Of a DNA stretch of 54,384 bases, positions 8,627-19,000 are shown in pieces. Where the stretch lies: NCBI GenBank assembly GCA_934589225.1, contig CAKTNS010000014.1, forward strand, positions 1 through 54,384, read 5' to 3'. Numbering within the stretch: the first letter of the stretch is position 1; each line of letters opens with the position of its first letter. The position numbers were made by a program, and so were the translations under genes. This DNA comes from an uncultured Oscillospiraceae bacterium. GTDB lineage: Bacteria; Bacillota; Clostridia; Oscillospirales; Oscillospiraceae. Below the pieces are notes generated by a model. That model had not been told where the DNA came from, made no database searches, and worked only from the letters and a program-made list of their open reading frames with translations.

Positions 8627-9055
8627 ATGAACAAGATCAAAAGTTCCAAAGGCTTCACCCTAATGGAGATGCTGATCGTCGTGGCCATCATCGCCGTTCT
8701 GGTAGCAATCGCGATCCCCACCTTCACCACCTCTCTGAACAAAGCCCGCGTCGCCACCGACGAGGCCAACATCCGCTCCGGCTACGCCGCGTTTATGGCC
8801 AAAATCATGTCCGAGGACGAGGTGCCGGCGAATGGTGCGGAGTATTATCTAAACAAAGACGGTACGCTTTTTAGTGATTTTACCGCAAATAAGGGCTATC
8901 AGTGTGTTGGAGAACAGACTGAAGATATTTCGATTGCTGGTCATCATGTCGGCACTTGGAGCAAGGGCGATGCTGTTAAATACGTGCTCACTTTCAATTC
9001 TGATGGCAAGATGACTGTCGATATCGAGATAGATGATACTATCGACCAACCTTGA
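8627..9055 (+). CDS. Type IV pilin 2 (major-type prepilin paralogue)
   Basis: 142-residue class a prepilin. Leader MNKIKSSKG, then FTLMEML with Glu at +5 and the same hydrophobic helix as pilin 1. Through about residue 55 the two proteins differ at only a few positions, although many codons differ at third positions, so this is an old duplication under selection rather than a fresh copy. From there on the globular domains diverge completely; this one is acidic (DIEIDDTIDQP at the end). ATG at 8627 with AACGGAGAACG upstream. No terminator was recognised after it; a composite repeat begins about 40 bases downstream. Confidence 0.93.
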   Translation: MNKIKSSKGFTLMEMLIVVAIIAVLVAIAIPTFTTSLNKARVATDEANIRSGYAAFMAKIMSEDEVPANGAEYYLNKDGTLFSDFTANKGYQCVGEQTEDISIAGHHVGTWSKGDAVKYVLTFNSDGKMTVDIEIDDTIDQP

Positions 9056-9092
9056 CAAAACCCGGGACCAACGTGAGAGAACGGAACCACGC

Positions 9093-9302
9093 AATGTAGC
9101 GGCGATGATTCATCGCCATCCAGCCCCGCCAAGGGGCTGGCTACGTTGGATGTTACGAATACGAACATCCAACGAGTGGCCTTACGGCCAATGGCGGCAG
9201 GTTGCCGCCGCTACAGTGGGGGTACCGTGTATCGGGTCATAACATTCAACCCCACAGGTTGAATCCCCCATGTGGCGGGCGGCAGATTGCCGCCCCTACG
9301 TC
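9093..9302. repeat. Composite interspersed repeat, copy cluster 2
   Basis: The forward half begins CAATGTAGCGGCGATGATTC (9093) and ends in GCCAAGGGGCTGGC. The inverted half (9173-9302) has GGCGGCAGGTTGCCGCCGC, GTGGGGGTACC and GTGGCGGGCGGCAGATTGCC, then CCCCTACG. It shares all its modules with 3114-3535 and occupies the pilin-pilD gap. Confidence 0.8.
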
Positions 9303-9385
9303 AAAATTGTTCCGTATTACCGCATATTAAACGTATCTAATTGGAATTTGCCCCATAAAAACGGAAAACCACCCGACACCCAAAT

Positions 9386-9418
9386 AACTGTCAACTGTCA
9401 ACTGTCAACTGTCAACTG
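9386..9418. repeat. Heptamer tandem repeat (AACTGTC)4
   Basis: Four perfect 7-base units plus a partial fifth lie just upstream of the pilD ribosome binding site. Related heptamer runs occur at 10760 and 29051, each next to another repeat element. Confidence 0.85.
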
Positions 9419-9443
9419 AAATTCCCCCCGAAAGGAGCCCCCC

Positions 9444-10232
9444 ATGCTGTATTCCACCCCCTACATTACCGCCTACTGCCTCACCCTTGCGGCGGTCCTG
9501 GGCCTGTGCGTGGGCTCGTTTCTCAATTGCCTGGCCTGGCGGCTGGTCCATGGGGAATCCGTGCTGAAAGGCCGCTCCCATTGCGATGCCTGCGGCCACG
9601 TTCTGGCCCCCCGGGATCTGATCCCCGTGGCAAGCTTCCTCCTGTCCCGGGGCAAATGCCGCTACTGCGGGAAAAAACTCTCCCGCACCCATCTGGCGGC
9701 GGAGCTCTCCACGGCGGCGGTCTTCCTGGCCCTGCTGTTAAAATATGATATTTCGCTCCAAACCCTCGAATACGCGCTGTTTTCCAGCACTCTGCTGACC
9801 TGCGCCTTCGCGGATTTGGAGGGGTATATGATCCCGGACCGGTGCGTTCTTTTTGGAATCGCCCTGCGTCCGGTGTTCCTGCTTCTGATGAAATCCCCGG
9901 TGTCCATGTGGCTTGACAGCCTCTTGGGCGGATTCCTGGTGGCGGGCAGCCTCCTGGCCCTGGTGCTGCTCTACGAAAAGCTCCGCAAGGTCGATGCCAT
10001 GGGCGGCGGCGACATCAAGCTCCTGTTTCTCACAGGCCTCTACCTTGGCTGGAAGGGAAACCTTCTGTGCCTCTTCGCCGCCTGCATCCTGGGCATCCTC
10101 TTCGGCCTCCTCGCCACCCGCCGCTCCGACACCCCCCTCTTCCCCTGGGGCCCCGCCATCACCGCCGCCGCCATTTTGACCCTCCTCTTCGGAGAGCCTG
10201 TCCTGGAGGCGTATTTGGGGTTGTTTGTGTAA
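9444..10232 (+). CDS. pilD: Prepilin peptidase / N-methyltransferase PilD
   Basis: Polytopic membrane aspartyl protease that cleaves prepilin leaders after Gly and methylates the new N-terminus. 262 residues. The N-terminal DiS_P_DiS-type domain has the zinc cysteine pairs CDAC and CRYC; this domain goes with the methyltransferase activity. The catalytic aspartates are in DLEGYMIPD and GGGDIK. ATG at 9444 is preceded by GAAAGGAG. It is isolated from the rest of the operon by repeats on both sides (9056-9443 and 10233-10857), so it may have its own transcription. Its expected substrates are the two pilins, the giant prepilin and the small minor pilins of this locus. Confidence 0.96.
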   Translation: MLYSTPYITAYCLTLAAVLGLCVGSFLNCLAWRLVHGESVLKGRSHCDACGHVLAPRDLIPVASFLLSRGKCRYCGKKLSRTHLAAELSTAAVFLALLLKYDISLQTLEYALFSSTLLTCAFADLEGYMIPDRCVLFGIALRPVFLLLMKSPVSMWLDSLLGGFLVAGSLLALVLLYEKLRKVDAMGGGDIKLLFLTGLYLGWKGNLLCLFAACILGILFGLLATRRSDTPLFPWGPAITAAAILTLLFGEPVLEAYLGLFV

Positions 10233-10249
10233 AAAACGTGGTACGTTGA

Positions 10250-10311
10250 TGTAGGGGCGGCTACCAGCCGCCCGCCACGTCTCGAATACAACCTGTGCGG
10301 GTGAATGAAAT
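10250..10311 (+). repeat. Composite interspersed repeat, copy 3 (short)
   Basis: GTAGGGGCGGCTACCAGCC (from 10252) leads into GCCCGCCACGT, then AATACAACCTGTGCGGGTGA. This single forward module matches 3118-3178 and runs straight into the fold-back element at 10318. Confidence 0.8.
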
Positions 10312-10317
10312 CACGAC

Positions 10318-10473
10318 CTTGCCTCTCCCTATGGGAGAGGTGGCCGAGCGCAGCTCGGACGGAGAGGGTCAACGTTGAAGACTTTCAATGGACGTTTTCA
10401 TTCAAAACAAACACTGCAAGGCCCTCTCAGTCTCGGCTTTGCCGAGCCAGCTCTCCCAAAGGGAGAGCCAAGG
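10318..10473. repeat. 156-bp fold-back element, copy A
   Basis: The left end CTTGCCTCTCCC and right end GGGAGAGCCAAGG are imperfect inverted repeats, each arm also containing a small local hairpin. Copy B at 10536 is the same length with only scattered substitutions. A MITE-like, non-coding element; frames that cross it are spurious. Confidence 0.85.
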
Positions 10474-10535
10474 AGGGCTGCGCCCTGGTACATAGGGTGC
10501 TGGTGTGATTTATGAAGCGTATCTTGCAAGCGACT

Positions 10536-10691
10536 CTTGCCTCTCCCTATGGGAGAGGTGGCCGAGCGCAGCTCGGACGGAGAGGGTCAACGCTGAAGAC
10601 TTTCAATGGACGTTCTCATTCAAAGCAAACGCCGCAAGGCCCTCTCAGTCTCGGCTTTGCCGAGCCAGCTCTCCCAGAGGGAGAGCCAAGG
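10536..10691. repeat. 156-bp fold-back element, copy B
   Basis: A direct repeat of copy A, with 62 unrelated bases between. The differences are mostly transitions. Left end CTTGCCTCTCCC, right end GGGAGAGCCAAGG. Confidence 0.85.
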
Positions 10692-10759
10692 GTGCTTTTT
10701 TGATGCGTTTCTCTAAAATATAGACTGTTCAACTATTGATTTCCACTGTCAACTGAAAA

Positions 10760-10788
10760 CAATTGTCCATTGTCAATTGTCAATTCTC
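10760..10788. repeat. Degenerate heptamer run (AATTGTC-like)
   Basis: About four 7-base units (AATTGTC, CATTGTC, AATTGTC, AATTCTC) lie upstream of pilM, next to a CTGTCAACTG piece at 10746. Related to the runs at 9386 and 29051. Confidence 0.7.
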
Positions 10789-10857
10789 CCCGCCCCGCCC
10801 CCCGTTGGGGTAGGCGTTCAGAGCTTTCCAACTTCGTCATTTACAGGAGGTCACTCT

Positions 10858-11838
10858 ATGTTTAAAAATATAACCGCGTTTGATATTGGCGAGAGCCAGG
10901 TGAAGGTCGTGTCCCTTGCGGGGGGATTTGTGAAACGGGCGGAGGTGCTGGAGCTGCCGGACAATGTGGTGTCCGGGGGAACCGTCGTTTCCATGGATGC
11001 TCTGGCGGATTTTCTGCGGGAGAAGAAGCTGGGCCGGGGGCGGGCCGGGGTGATTTTGCCGGATCGGCTGGTGTTCCGGCGGAATGTGACCGTGCCGCCT
11101 ATGACGGACGCACAGCTTGCCTACAATCTGCCTTTTGAATTCAAGGACTATCTGACCCAGGAAAAGGGCCGGTATTTCTTTGACTATGCTCTCCAGGGTC
11201 TTGAGAAAGACGACGAGGGTCAGGTGGAGGGCATGGAGCTCTTCGCCTGTGCTGCCTTAAAGACCACGATTGAAGACTACCGGAATATGTTCCGCCGGGC
11301 GGGCTTTCATATGAAGCTGGCCATTCCCGAGGAATGCGCCTTCGGCAATCTGGCAAAGTTCCACGCCCAGCAGAACCCGGGCCATGACGGGGACGTGTGC
11401 ATTGTGGACATCGGCCACCGGGGCACCCGGATGTACATTTACCGGGAGGGCCGATTCCGCACCCGCCGGGCGGTGGACTTAGGGCTCTGGGATCTGGTGC
11501 AGCAGCTCTCCGCGGACCGTGGGGTGGATGCCCATATCGCCCACACCCATCTGCTGACGGACTATCAGCAGGCCCAGAACCAGGAGGCCGCCCAGGAGCT
11601 TTATAACCGCTTGGCGGTGGAAATCATGAAAGCCGTCAACTTCTATAACTATAACAACCGGGAGCAGACCCTCCGGGGAGTCTATCTCTGCGGCGGCGGT
11701 GCCGCCCTGGAGCCCCTGAAGCGTGTCATTTCCCAGGTCACGGACCTGGAGCTGTGGGACATTGCCCAGCTTTTGCCCGGAGGCGACAAAATCGAGGAGC
11801 CCTGGCTCTTCGCCAAGGCCATTGGCTGCGGACTGTAA
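10858..11838 (+). CDS. pilM: Type IV pilus assembly protein PilM
   Basis: Actin-like cytoplasmic ATP-binding protein that docks PilN and links the assembly platform to the motors. 326 residues. Visible features are the FDIGESQVKVV phosphate-1 segment at the N-terminus, VILPDRLVFRRN, FDYALQG, IVDIGHRGTRM (phosphate 2) and a C-terminal GVYLCGGGAALEPL (adenosine). ATG at 10858 follows ACAGGAGG by seven bases; the frame stays open upstream through low-complexity spacer without a ribosome binding site. It starts the pilM-N-O-giant pilin-minor pilin run and lies 12 bases before pilN. Confidence 0.93.
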   Translation: MFKNITAFDIGESQVKVVSLAGGFVKRAEVLELPDNVVSGGTVVSMDALADFLREKKLGRGRAGVILPDRLVFRRNVTVPPMTDAQLAYNLPFEFKDYLTQEKGRYFFDYALQGLEKDDEGQVEGMELFACAALKTTIEDYRNMFRRAGFHMKLAIPEECAFGNLAKFHAQQNPGHDGDVCIVDIGHRGTRMYIYREGRFRTRRAVDLGLWDLVQQLSADRGVDAHIAHTHLLTDYQQAQNQEAAQELYNRLAVEIMKAVNFYNYNNREQTLRGVYLCGGGAALEPLKRVISQVTDLELWDIAQLLPGGDKIEEPWLFAKAIGCGL

Positions 11839-11850
11839 GGAGGATTCACC

Positions 11851-12456
11851 ATGAACGCAATAGAAACGAAAAAACCCTCCAAGGTCCTGAAGCTGCCCAC
11901 CAAGACCACCATCAACCTGGCCCAGCGGGAGTCCCGCCGGAAGGATGTGCTGACGCTCACCATCGGCGGGGCGCTGATCGTTCTGCTTGCCGGTTCCGTG
12001 GCCAAGTTCGGCGTGATCGACCAGCTGGACCGGCTCTCCCAGGCGGAGAGCTCCTATAACCAGGTCCACAGCCAGTATCTTTCCACCCTTCAGGCCGTGG
12101 AGGACTACCCGGAAGTGGAGGAGCGCTACCGCACCTATTCCAGAAGCTGGATGAACGCCGGGGACCAGAATGGCCTGGTGCGGGTAGACAGGCTTCAGGT
12201 GCTGGACCTGGTCCAGCGCTGCATGATGCCCCGGGGCCAGGTCGATTCCCTGTCCCTGCGGGATAGCATTTTGGTGGTGTCCATGTCCGGCATGAATCTG
12301 CGGCAGATTTCTGACATGGTGGAGCTTATTCGGGCAGAGCCCATTGTGGAGTCCGCCGCCCTGAATCTGGCCTCTACCGAGCGTGACAGCAAAGAGGCCC
12401 TGCTGGACTTTACCCTGACCATCGCCCTACAGCCCAAAGAGGAGGCAGCGGAATGA
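11851..12456 (+). CDS. pilN: PilN-like assembly protein
   Basis: 201 residues. The N-terminal cytoplasmic tail is basic and contains TTINLAQRESRR, like the INLLP-type PilM-binding tail of PilN. One membrane helix spans about residues 34-52, followed by a coiled segment and a small extracytoplasmic alpha/beta domain. Sequence similarity to model PilN proteins is low; position directly after pilM and topology carry the call. The ATG at 11851 has AAGGAGG upstream, and the last four bases overlap pilO, implying translational coupling. Confidence 0.8.
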   Translation: MNAIETKKPSKVLKLPTKTTINLAQRESRRKDVLTLTIGGALIVLLAGSVAKFGVIDQLDRLSQAESSYNQVHSQYLSTLQAVEDYPEVEERYRTYSRSWMNAGDQNGLVRVDRLQVLDLVQRCMMPRGQVDSLSLRDSILVVSMSGMNLRQISDMVELIRAEPIVESAALNLASTERDSKEALLDFTLTIALQPKEEAAE

Positions 12457-13037
12457 ATCGAGCCTTTACCAAACGAGAAAAGGTCATGCTGGTGATTTTG
12501 GTGGTGCTGATCATCGGCATCGGCTATTTTAAATTCCTGTTGGAGCCCATCAACGCCGGTATTGAAAACTATCAGCAGCTGGAAGCCATGGAGCAGGACC
12601 AGATTTTGCTCAACGCCGCCCTGGTTCAGGAAAAGCTCCAGATGGAGCGGGAGCTCACAGAGCTCTTTGACTCCGGCGACCCCAGCCCCATTCCGGAGTA
12701 TGACAACTCCGCAAGCCTGCTGGTGGAGCTCCACAAAATTCTGGACGGCTCCACGGAGTACACCCTGAATTTTACGGGCACCAGCCCCATGGACGTGGCG
12801 TATCTCATTCGCCGCCCGGTGAACCTGACCTTCCGCACGGCCTCTTATTCCGCCGCCCGGAAGATCATCGACCAGCTCCACGACAGCAGCAACATCAATT
12901 CCATTTCGGACCTTTCCATCCAGTTCGCTGCGGACAACAGCCGGGTCATTGACTGGAACGATTCTACCGAGGAGACCGCGGAATATCCCATTGCCGTCTC
13001 CCTGACCATCACCTATTACGAGCGCACGACAACCTGA
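12453..13037 (+). CDS. pilO: PilO-like assembly protein
   Basis: 194 residues. A short cytoplasmic tail is followed by one membrane helix (about 10-27), a coiled-coil stretch (residues 30-75, ending LLVELHKIL) and a ferredoxin-like extracytoplasmic domain in which MDVAYLIRRPVNLTF and SAARKIIDQLH fit the PilO pattern. It would heterodimerise with the PilN-like protein and form the alignment complex. There is no PilP or secretin gene nearby, as expected for a single-membrane cell. Called on order, size and topology. Confidence 0.8.
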   Translation: MNRAFTKREKVMLVILVVLIIGIGYFKFLLEPINAGIENYQQLEAMEQDQILLNAALVQEKLQMERELTELFDSGDPSPIPEYDNSASLLVELHKILDGSTEYTLNFTGTSPMDVAYLIRRPVNLTFRTASYSAARKIIDQLHDSSNINSISDLSIQFAADNSRVIDWNDSTEETAEYPIAVSLTITYYERTTT

Positions 13038-13059
13038 CAAACCCTTGGAGGAACCCATT

Positions 13060-16000
13060 ATGCGGCACGAAACAGCTCACTTAAAGACAGATAAAAAGCG
13101 GAGCGGCTTTACCATGGTAGAGCTGCTGCTGGTCATCGCCATTTTGGGCGTGCTGTTTTCCTTGGCCGTGGGGGGATTGCTGGAGACCCGGAAGAAGCTG
13201 CGCCAGCAGGAGCTGGATGCCAAGGCGGAGATCATCTATGCCGCCGCCCAGAACCGGGTGGCCGAGCTCCGGGCCGCGGGCTACGGCGACAGACTGACAG
13301 ACGACAAAATCTACACCCTGAACCCCATGGCCCTGCCGGATGATGCCCAGGTGGACGTAACCAATACGCCCCGGTTTTACTATGTCCAGTCCCAGGACAA
13401 AGAGAAGGCAAAAAGCCTTGCCGGGGAGATCCTTCCCGAGACCTGCGTGGACCCGGAGCTGTGGGGCAACCACTGGCTCATTGAATACAACGGGGACACG
13501 GGCCTTGTGTATGCCGTGTTCTATTCCGAGACCCAGGACATCCCCACTGAGGGCGATACAACCACCGACGGCCGTAAGGATCTGCGCAGCCGGGCAGGCC
13601 GCCTGTCCGCCGGTGCCCAGATCGGCTACTACGGCGGCGACATCACCCTGGGGGGCAAGAGCTACACCCTGACTCCTCAGTTGACCATTGAAAACGGGGA
13701 AGAGCTGAAGGTCCTCATGCGCTGCACCAGCCCCAATGTGGGAAACAACGTGCATCCCACCCTCAAATTCTCCCTGACGGTCCAGGATGTGCTCAGAAAG
13801 ACGGCTGTGACCATTCCCGAAAACCAGATTCGGGTCACCTCGGAAGGGGACCTTTATAAGGCGGAGCTGATTCTGGACAGCGCAAATAAACACTTTGCCG
13901 CCCAGTTTCCGGATTTGATCCCGGGCAACAATATTGCCGTGACCCTGACGGTCCGGGCGGACAGCATCGGCAGCAGCGAAAACACCGTGGCCCCCAAGTC
14001 CGTGACCCAGGAGGACAACAGCCTCTTTGCCTATGAGCCCTACAAGAAAAATACTCTCGGGAAGATCGAAAACGACAACAAGGCCTATATTGCCGCCCGC
14101 CGCCATCTGCAAAACCTGGATACCGCCACATCGAAGGTGAAAGAGGATATTATCGAGGCCTTCCTGACAACGGACCTGGATTTCCGCACCCCTTCCGGCG
14201 GCTCCTATCCCTTTACGCCCATTACCAATGACTGCCTTTTGACCTTCACCGGCCAAGGGCAGGAAAACACCGATGAAATCTACAGCATCAAGAATCTCCA
14301 TATTGCGGATACCAACAATGCTGCCCTTTTTGCCACTTTTAATAAGGGCACCAAAATCAGCCACCTGATTCTGACGGACCTCCATCTGGGCAAAAACATC
14401 ACCAATGCCGGCGGCATCATCGGCACGGCTTCCGGGAACACCACCCTGGAAGACTGCCGGGTCTACCTGACGGCGGCCCAGACCGGGAAATATAAAACCC
14501 TTGCGGATGTCGCCCAAAATGCCAACTATCTGGCCCAGTCCATTGCCGGCGGGCTAGTGGGCGTGGTGGATGCCCAGGCGGAAGTGACGATCGTAGATTC
14601 CTTTGCCGCCACCACCCTTTCTGCCACCCGTGCCGCAGGCGGTGCCGTGGGCATGGTCCGAAGCGGCGGCAAGGTCACCTTCCAGAATTCCTATACGGAT
14701 TGCTATCTGTCCGCCGCCCGTACCGGCGGCGTGGTAGGCCTGGCCCCCCAGGGGGCGACCGTCACCGTCAACGATTTCTATACCGCGGGCTACCAGAAAG
14801 CCACGAGCTTTGCCGCCGGTGTCGTACCGGGGGACAGTGCTATGGTTTCCATGGGCAACGGCTATTGCGCCGTCAGCTATGAGGTGGGGGAAAGGGCTAC
14901 GGTGTATACTTCTGCTTACCCTAATAGCGGCACCAAGGTCTATGCCATGAACCCCACCAACCTGACGGATGATGCGCAAAGCACTGTAACAGTAATAAAC
15001 GTGAACAACGACAGCTTGGTTTCCGGCGAGGACCTGGCCAAGGATACCATGGTGGGGAACGGGAAGCTGGAGAGCACCGTCTTTAAAGCCGAGCAGAACG
15101 GCGCGACCTCTGCCTACAACCTGCTGAACCAGAACCTCAGCAATTATCCCTACCCCCGTCTGAACAACATGCGCCACTACGGCGACTGGGAAATGACCAT
15201 CCAGGGCATGAGCTTCGTCTACTATGAGCGCTACCAGGACGGAACCTACGGCGTTTCCAGCCCGGGCTTCCGGCTGAATGACACGAAAGAAATCGTCGGT
15301 GACGGCTACGGCATCCTGCTGACGGAGAAGCCCCAGAAGGGAAGCTTCCAAATCACCTACAACGAAACGGAAAAGGTGAATATCGCTGCCAAGGGAAATA
15401 CCCTCTACCATGAAGTGACGGGCAACAACGGGCAGAAGTATTACCTTCTTTCCGTCACCCCCCGCATCCAGAAAAAAGGGACGGGAGAGACCGTCCTGGC
15501 TACCCCAAGCATTCTGGGCAGCATCCGACCGGAGGAAAACAGCTTCTATTCCAAGCTCGAAATCCGCCTTGACACCGATGATACCCAGGGGAAGACCTAT
15601 ACCTATTATTTTAATCCCCATTTCGCCAAAACCGTGGTGGCCTCCGATACCCTGCCGGGAACGCCCCATACGGTCTCCCTCCGGACCCCCCGGCATCTGG
15701 CGGCCTTGAGCGAAGCCTACCAGGATTCGACGGGCACCTTCTGGGAGCTCTTCGGAAATACCGGTGTCGCAAGCTTCACCTTCCAACAGGAGCGGACGCT
15801 GGACTTCGCCGGGAATTATAACTGGGACCTCTATGCAAATAAGACCAAACCCACGTCCCTGGCCCCCATCGGCCGGGCCAGCAGCCCCTTTGCCGCGACC
15901 TATGACGGCCAGAGCCTCGAAATCAAGAATGTGTCCATTGTGTCGCAGAAAAATTTGCACACCGGCCTCTTTGGCCATATTACCGGCTCCGGTGTCGTCC

Positions 16001-19000
16001 AAAATATGCTGCTGGTAGGGGATGATCATAACAAAACGGTGATTTATTCTGCAAGGAATAGCAATCTGACCCTTTTGCGGACCACCGCCGACCAGCTGGC
16101 CATGGGCACCCTGGCGGGCTACAACGGCGGCAGAATTACAAACTGCGCCGTCTCCGGCTATACCGCGAAGGTGGCGGGCTTCTCCCAGAGTGCGGCTTAC
16201 GTTGGCGGCCTCGTGGGCATCAATGCGGGCACCATCGAAAACTGCGCCGTGGATTCCCCGAATTTTTCCCTCCGCTTTACCAGCTCCACCGGCAGAATTG
16301 GCGGCCTGGTGGGCAGCAATCTGGCCTCCGGCTCCGTTACCGGCTGCTATTCCCTGGGCCATATGGAGGTCACGGAGAATAAAAACGGCAATGTCCGCCT
16401 GGCGGGCTTCGTGGGGGAGAACTACGGCTCCGTGGCCCGCTGTTACAGCGGCTGCGCCCTGGAAGCCGCCGGTACCACCGAGCTTTACGGTTTCGGCAGA
16501 AAGGACATCGGCGCTGTCAAGGGCTGCTATTATATTGACGGCGGCACTTACAGCTATATGGATGGCCTTTATAGCTTCAATGCCTCCAACAATGCCTACA
16601 AAGAGAATGCCGCAGGTGAGGCCATTACCGGTAATGACCTGAAAAACAAGACCCAGGAATTGGGCATGAACTCTGTGGCTAAGGCGCAGACCTACTACCA
16701 CACAAAAACCACCACCGCTACCAATTGCTATGACTACCCCGGTACGGTGACTTTGGCGAGCGGGAAGGCCCACTTCGGCAACTGGCCCAACCAGGAAAAG
16801 GATCTGGGCACCCTGGGCCTATTCTACTGGGAGTATGAACAGGGCGGCTCCAACTCCGGCTACCACCTGTATTACCTGGGCACCACCGGCGATGGCGGCA
16901 GCATCAAGACCATTGACGGCTCCACCCTCTGCGCCCACCACGATGACGGCGGCGTGATCACGGAGTATGGCTACGGCTATTTCTGCCACCCCACCACGAA
17001 AAACGGGGATATTAAAAATGTAGACCTGGAATACGACGACAACAAATTCCTGGTAGGGGAGCGAAACTCCCAGGCAGAGAAAGCCCTGCAAAAGCAGCTG
17101 CCCCAGTATCAGTTCGTGGCCTACACAACGGGTATCGATACCCTGCGCCTTAAAGACGCGGACGAAAACGGCACTTGGACACTCAAGTATAACGAAAACA
17201 CCTATACCTACTCCCTGTGCCCCTTCTTTGCCAAGGCCATCAGTCTGGACAGCTATGAAATCGGCACACAGAAGACAGAGGTGCCCGGTGCCCAACCTGG
17301 GTACAGTGAAAAAGGGGCTTATCAGGTTCGCTCCATCCAGCAGCTACAGTATATCAACTGGAACTATCAGACGAAGGATACGGCGTATTCTATTGCGCAG
17401 CGTAACCAGCAACCAAATAAGACGTTCCCCTATCTGCTGTGTGAGGATGACAGCAACGCAGGTAAAAGCCTGGTCAAGGACCTCTATTGGAGCCAGACCC
17501 ACGATTTGGATGCGGCCAAGGAACGTGTTGAAAACTTTACCCCTATTGGCAGTATGTATGACCAGGCTGCAAACGACGAGAATTCCAATGCAGACATAGC
17601 AGCCTTTTCCTCCACCTATAACGGCCAGTCCTACGCCATTAAGAACGTCAACATCACCTCCAACGCCGAGTGCGTGGGCCTCTTTGGCATCACCACCGGG
17701 GCGAAAATGAGGAACATTGTTCTTTATGCGGATCAGTTGGGCCGTGGCATTATCCAGGTAAATGACCGGAAGAATGGCGAATGGTACTGCGTTGGTGGCC
17801 TGGCAGGTCTGGCGGGAAACAGAGACGATAAGGACAGCGCCTTTACGAACTGCACCGTCTCCGGCTGCACCATTATTGACGAGCGCACGCAGTCCCCCGG
17901 TTGGGGCGGCGGCTGTGTGGGCGGCCTGGTTGGTGCTACCAACATGAATCTGACCAACTGCACGGCGGTGTCTACCATTCAGGCAAATATGAACTATACA
18001 GGTCAAGGTGCAGACATATATAAGAACTGTCGTGTAGGCGGTCTGGTGGGCAGCGGTAAGGGTAATATTACCAATTGCTACGCAGGAGGTAAAATCGAAC
18101 GGACGGTATCTGACAGCACCGAGTCCAATATTTGGGTAGGCGGCCTGCTGGGCGGTATCGTCCTGAGAAACACGGGAACTCTGGCAAATGTCCTTGGGCC
18201 TATAAGCGGAAAGATTACCACCGTTGAAAATTCCTACTCCTATGTGGAGTTGCCAAGTGTTCAAGGGGCCATCAAATCCGTCTACGCCATTGCCTCCAAT
18301 GGTGAGATGCAGAGTCAAGCATTTAAAGATGTGCAAGATGGTTATGACAAGGTAAAAATCATCAACTGCTATGCCCTGCAAAGCGCGGTTTCCCAATCGG
18401 AGGATTACCGAGAGTTTGGAAACAAAAATGACACATACTTCCAAAACGGGCAGGACATCAATGTACACCAGAACAGGAAAACAGAACGTGCCATAATTCT
18501 GAAAAACGACCGCAACCCCTACCTGACCTATGAGCAGATGCAAGGGAAAATGGGCGAGTGGCTTACAGATGCAGGCGGGGATTTCGGCACGGTCACCACC
18601 ATAGACCCGGATACCGGTAGTGGAGTTGGCGGCAAGTACAGCTACCCCGGCACGGATGGGGACTTGCAATACCTGAACCTGCCCTATCCCTTCCCCACGG
18701 TGCTCAAGCAGGGGGACAGTATCAACGTTCACTACGGTGCGTGGCCCAAGCATGGCCTGTACTGGGAGGCAGAGATCGGCACCATCGACCTGATGGTGGA
18801 TCGGCAAGCGGTCACCCAGACCGCGGCAGACCCGGCAGGGGAGACCCTTTTGGAAAAGACCCCGGAACAGGCGGATGAAGCCGCGGAAGCCGCCCAGGAT
18901 GGGGCCACCCAGGAAGAATCCACCCAGGAGGAGACCCGCCAGCAGCAGGAAACCTACGTTTACCGGAAAACCTTTAAGCTCAAACGAATCGATTTGACCG

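Noticed and set aside
10305..10723. Two short plus-strand frames with matching proteins (LSLWERWPSAARTERV type).
   Set aside because: Both are translations of the two copies of the 156-bp fold-back element and have no ribosome binding site.
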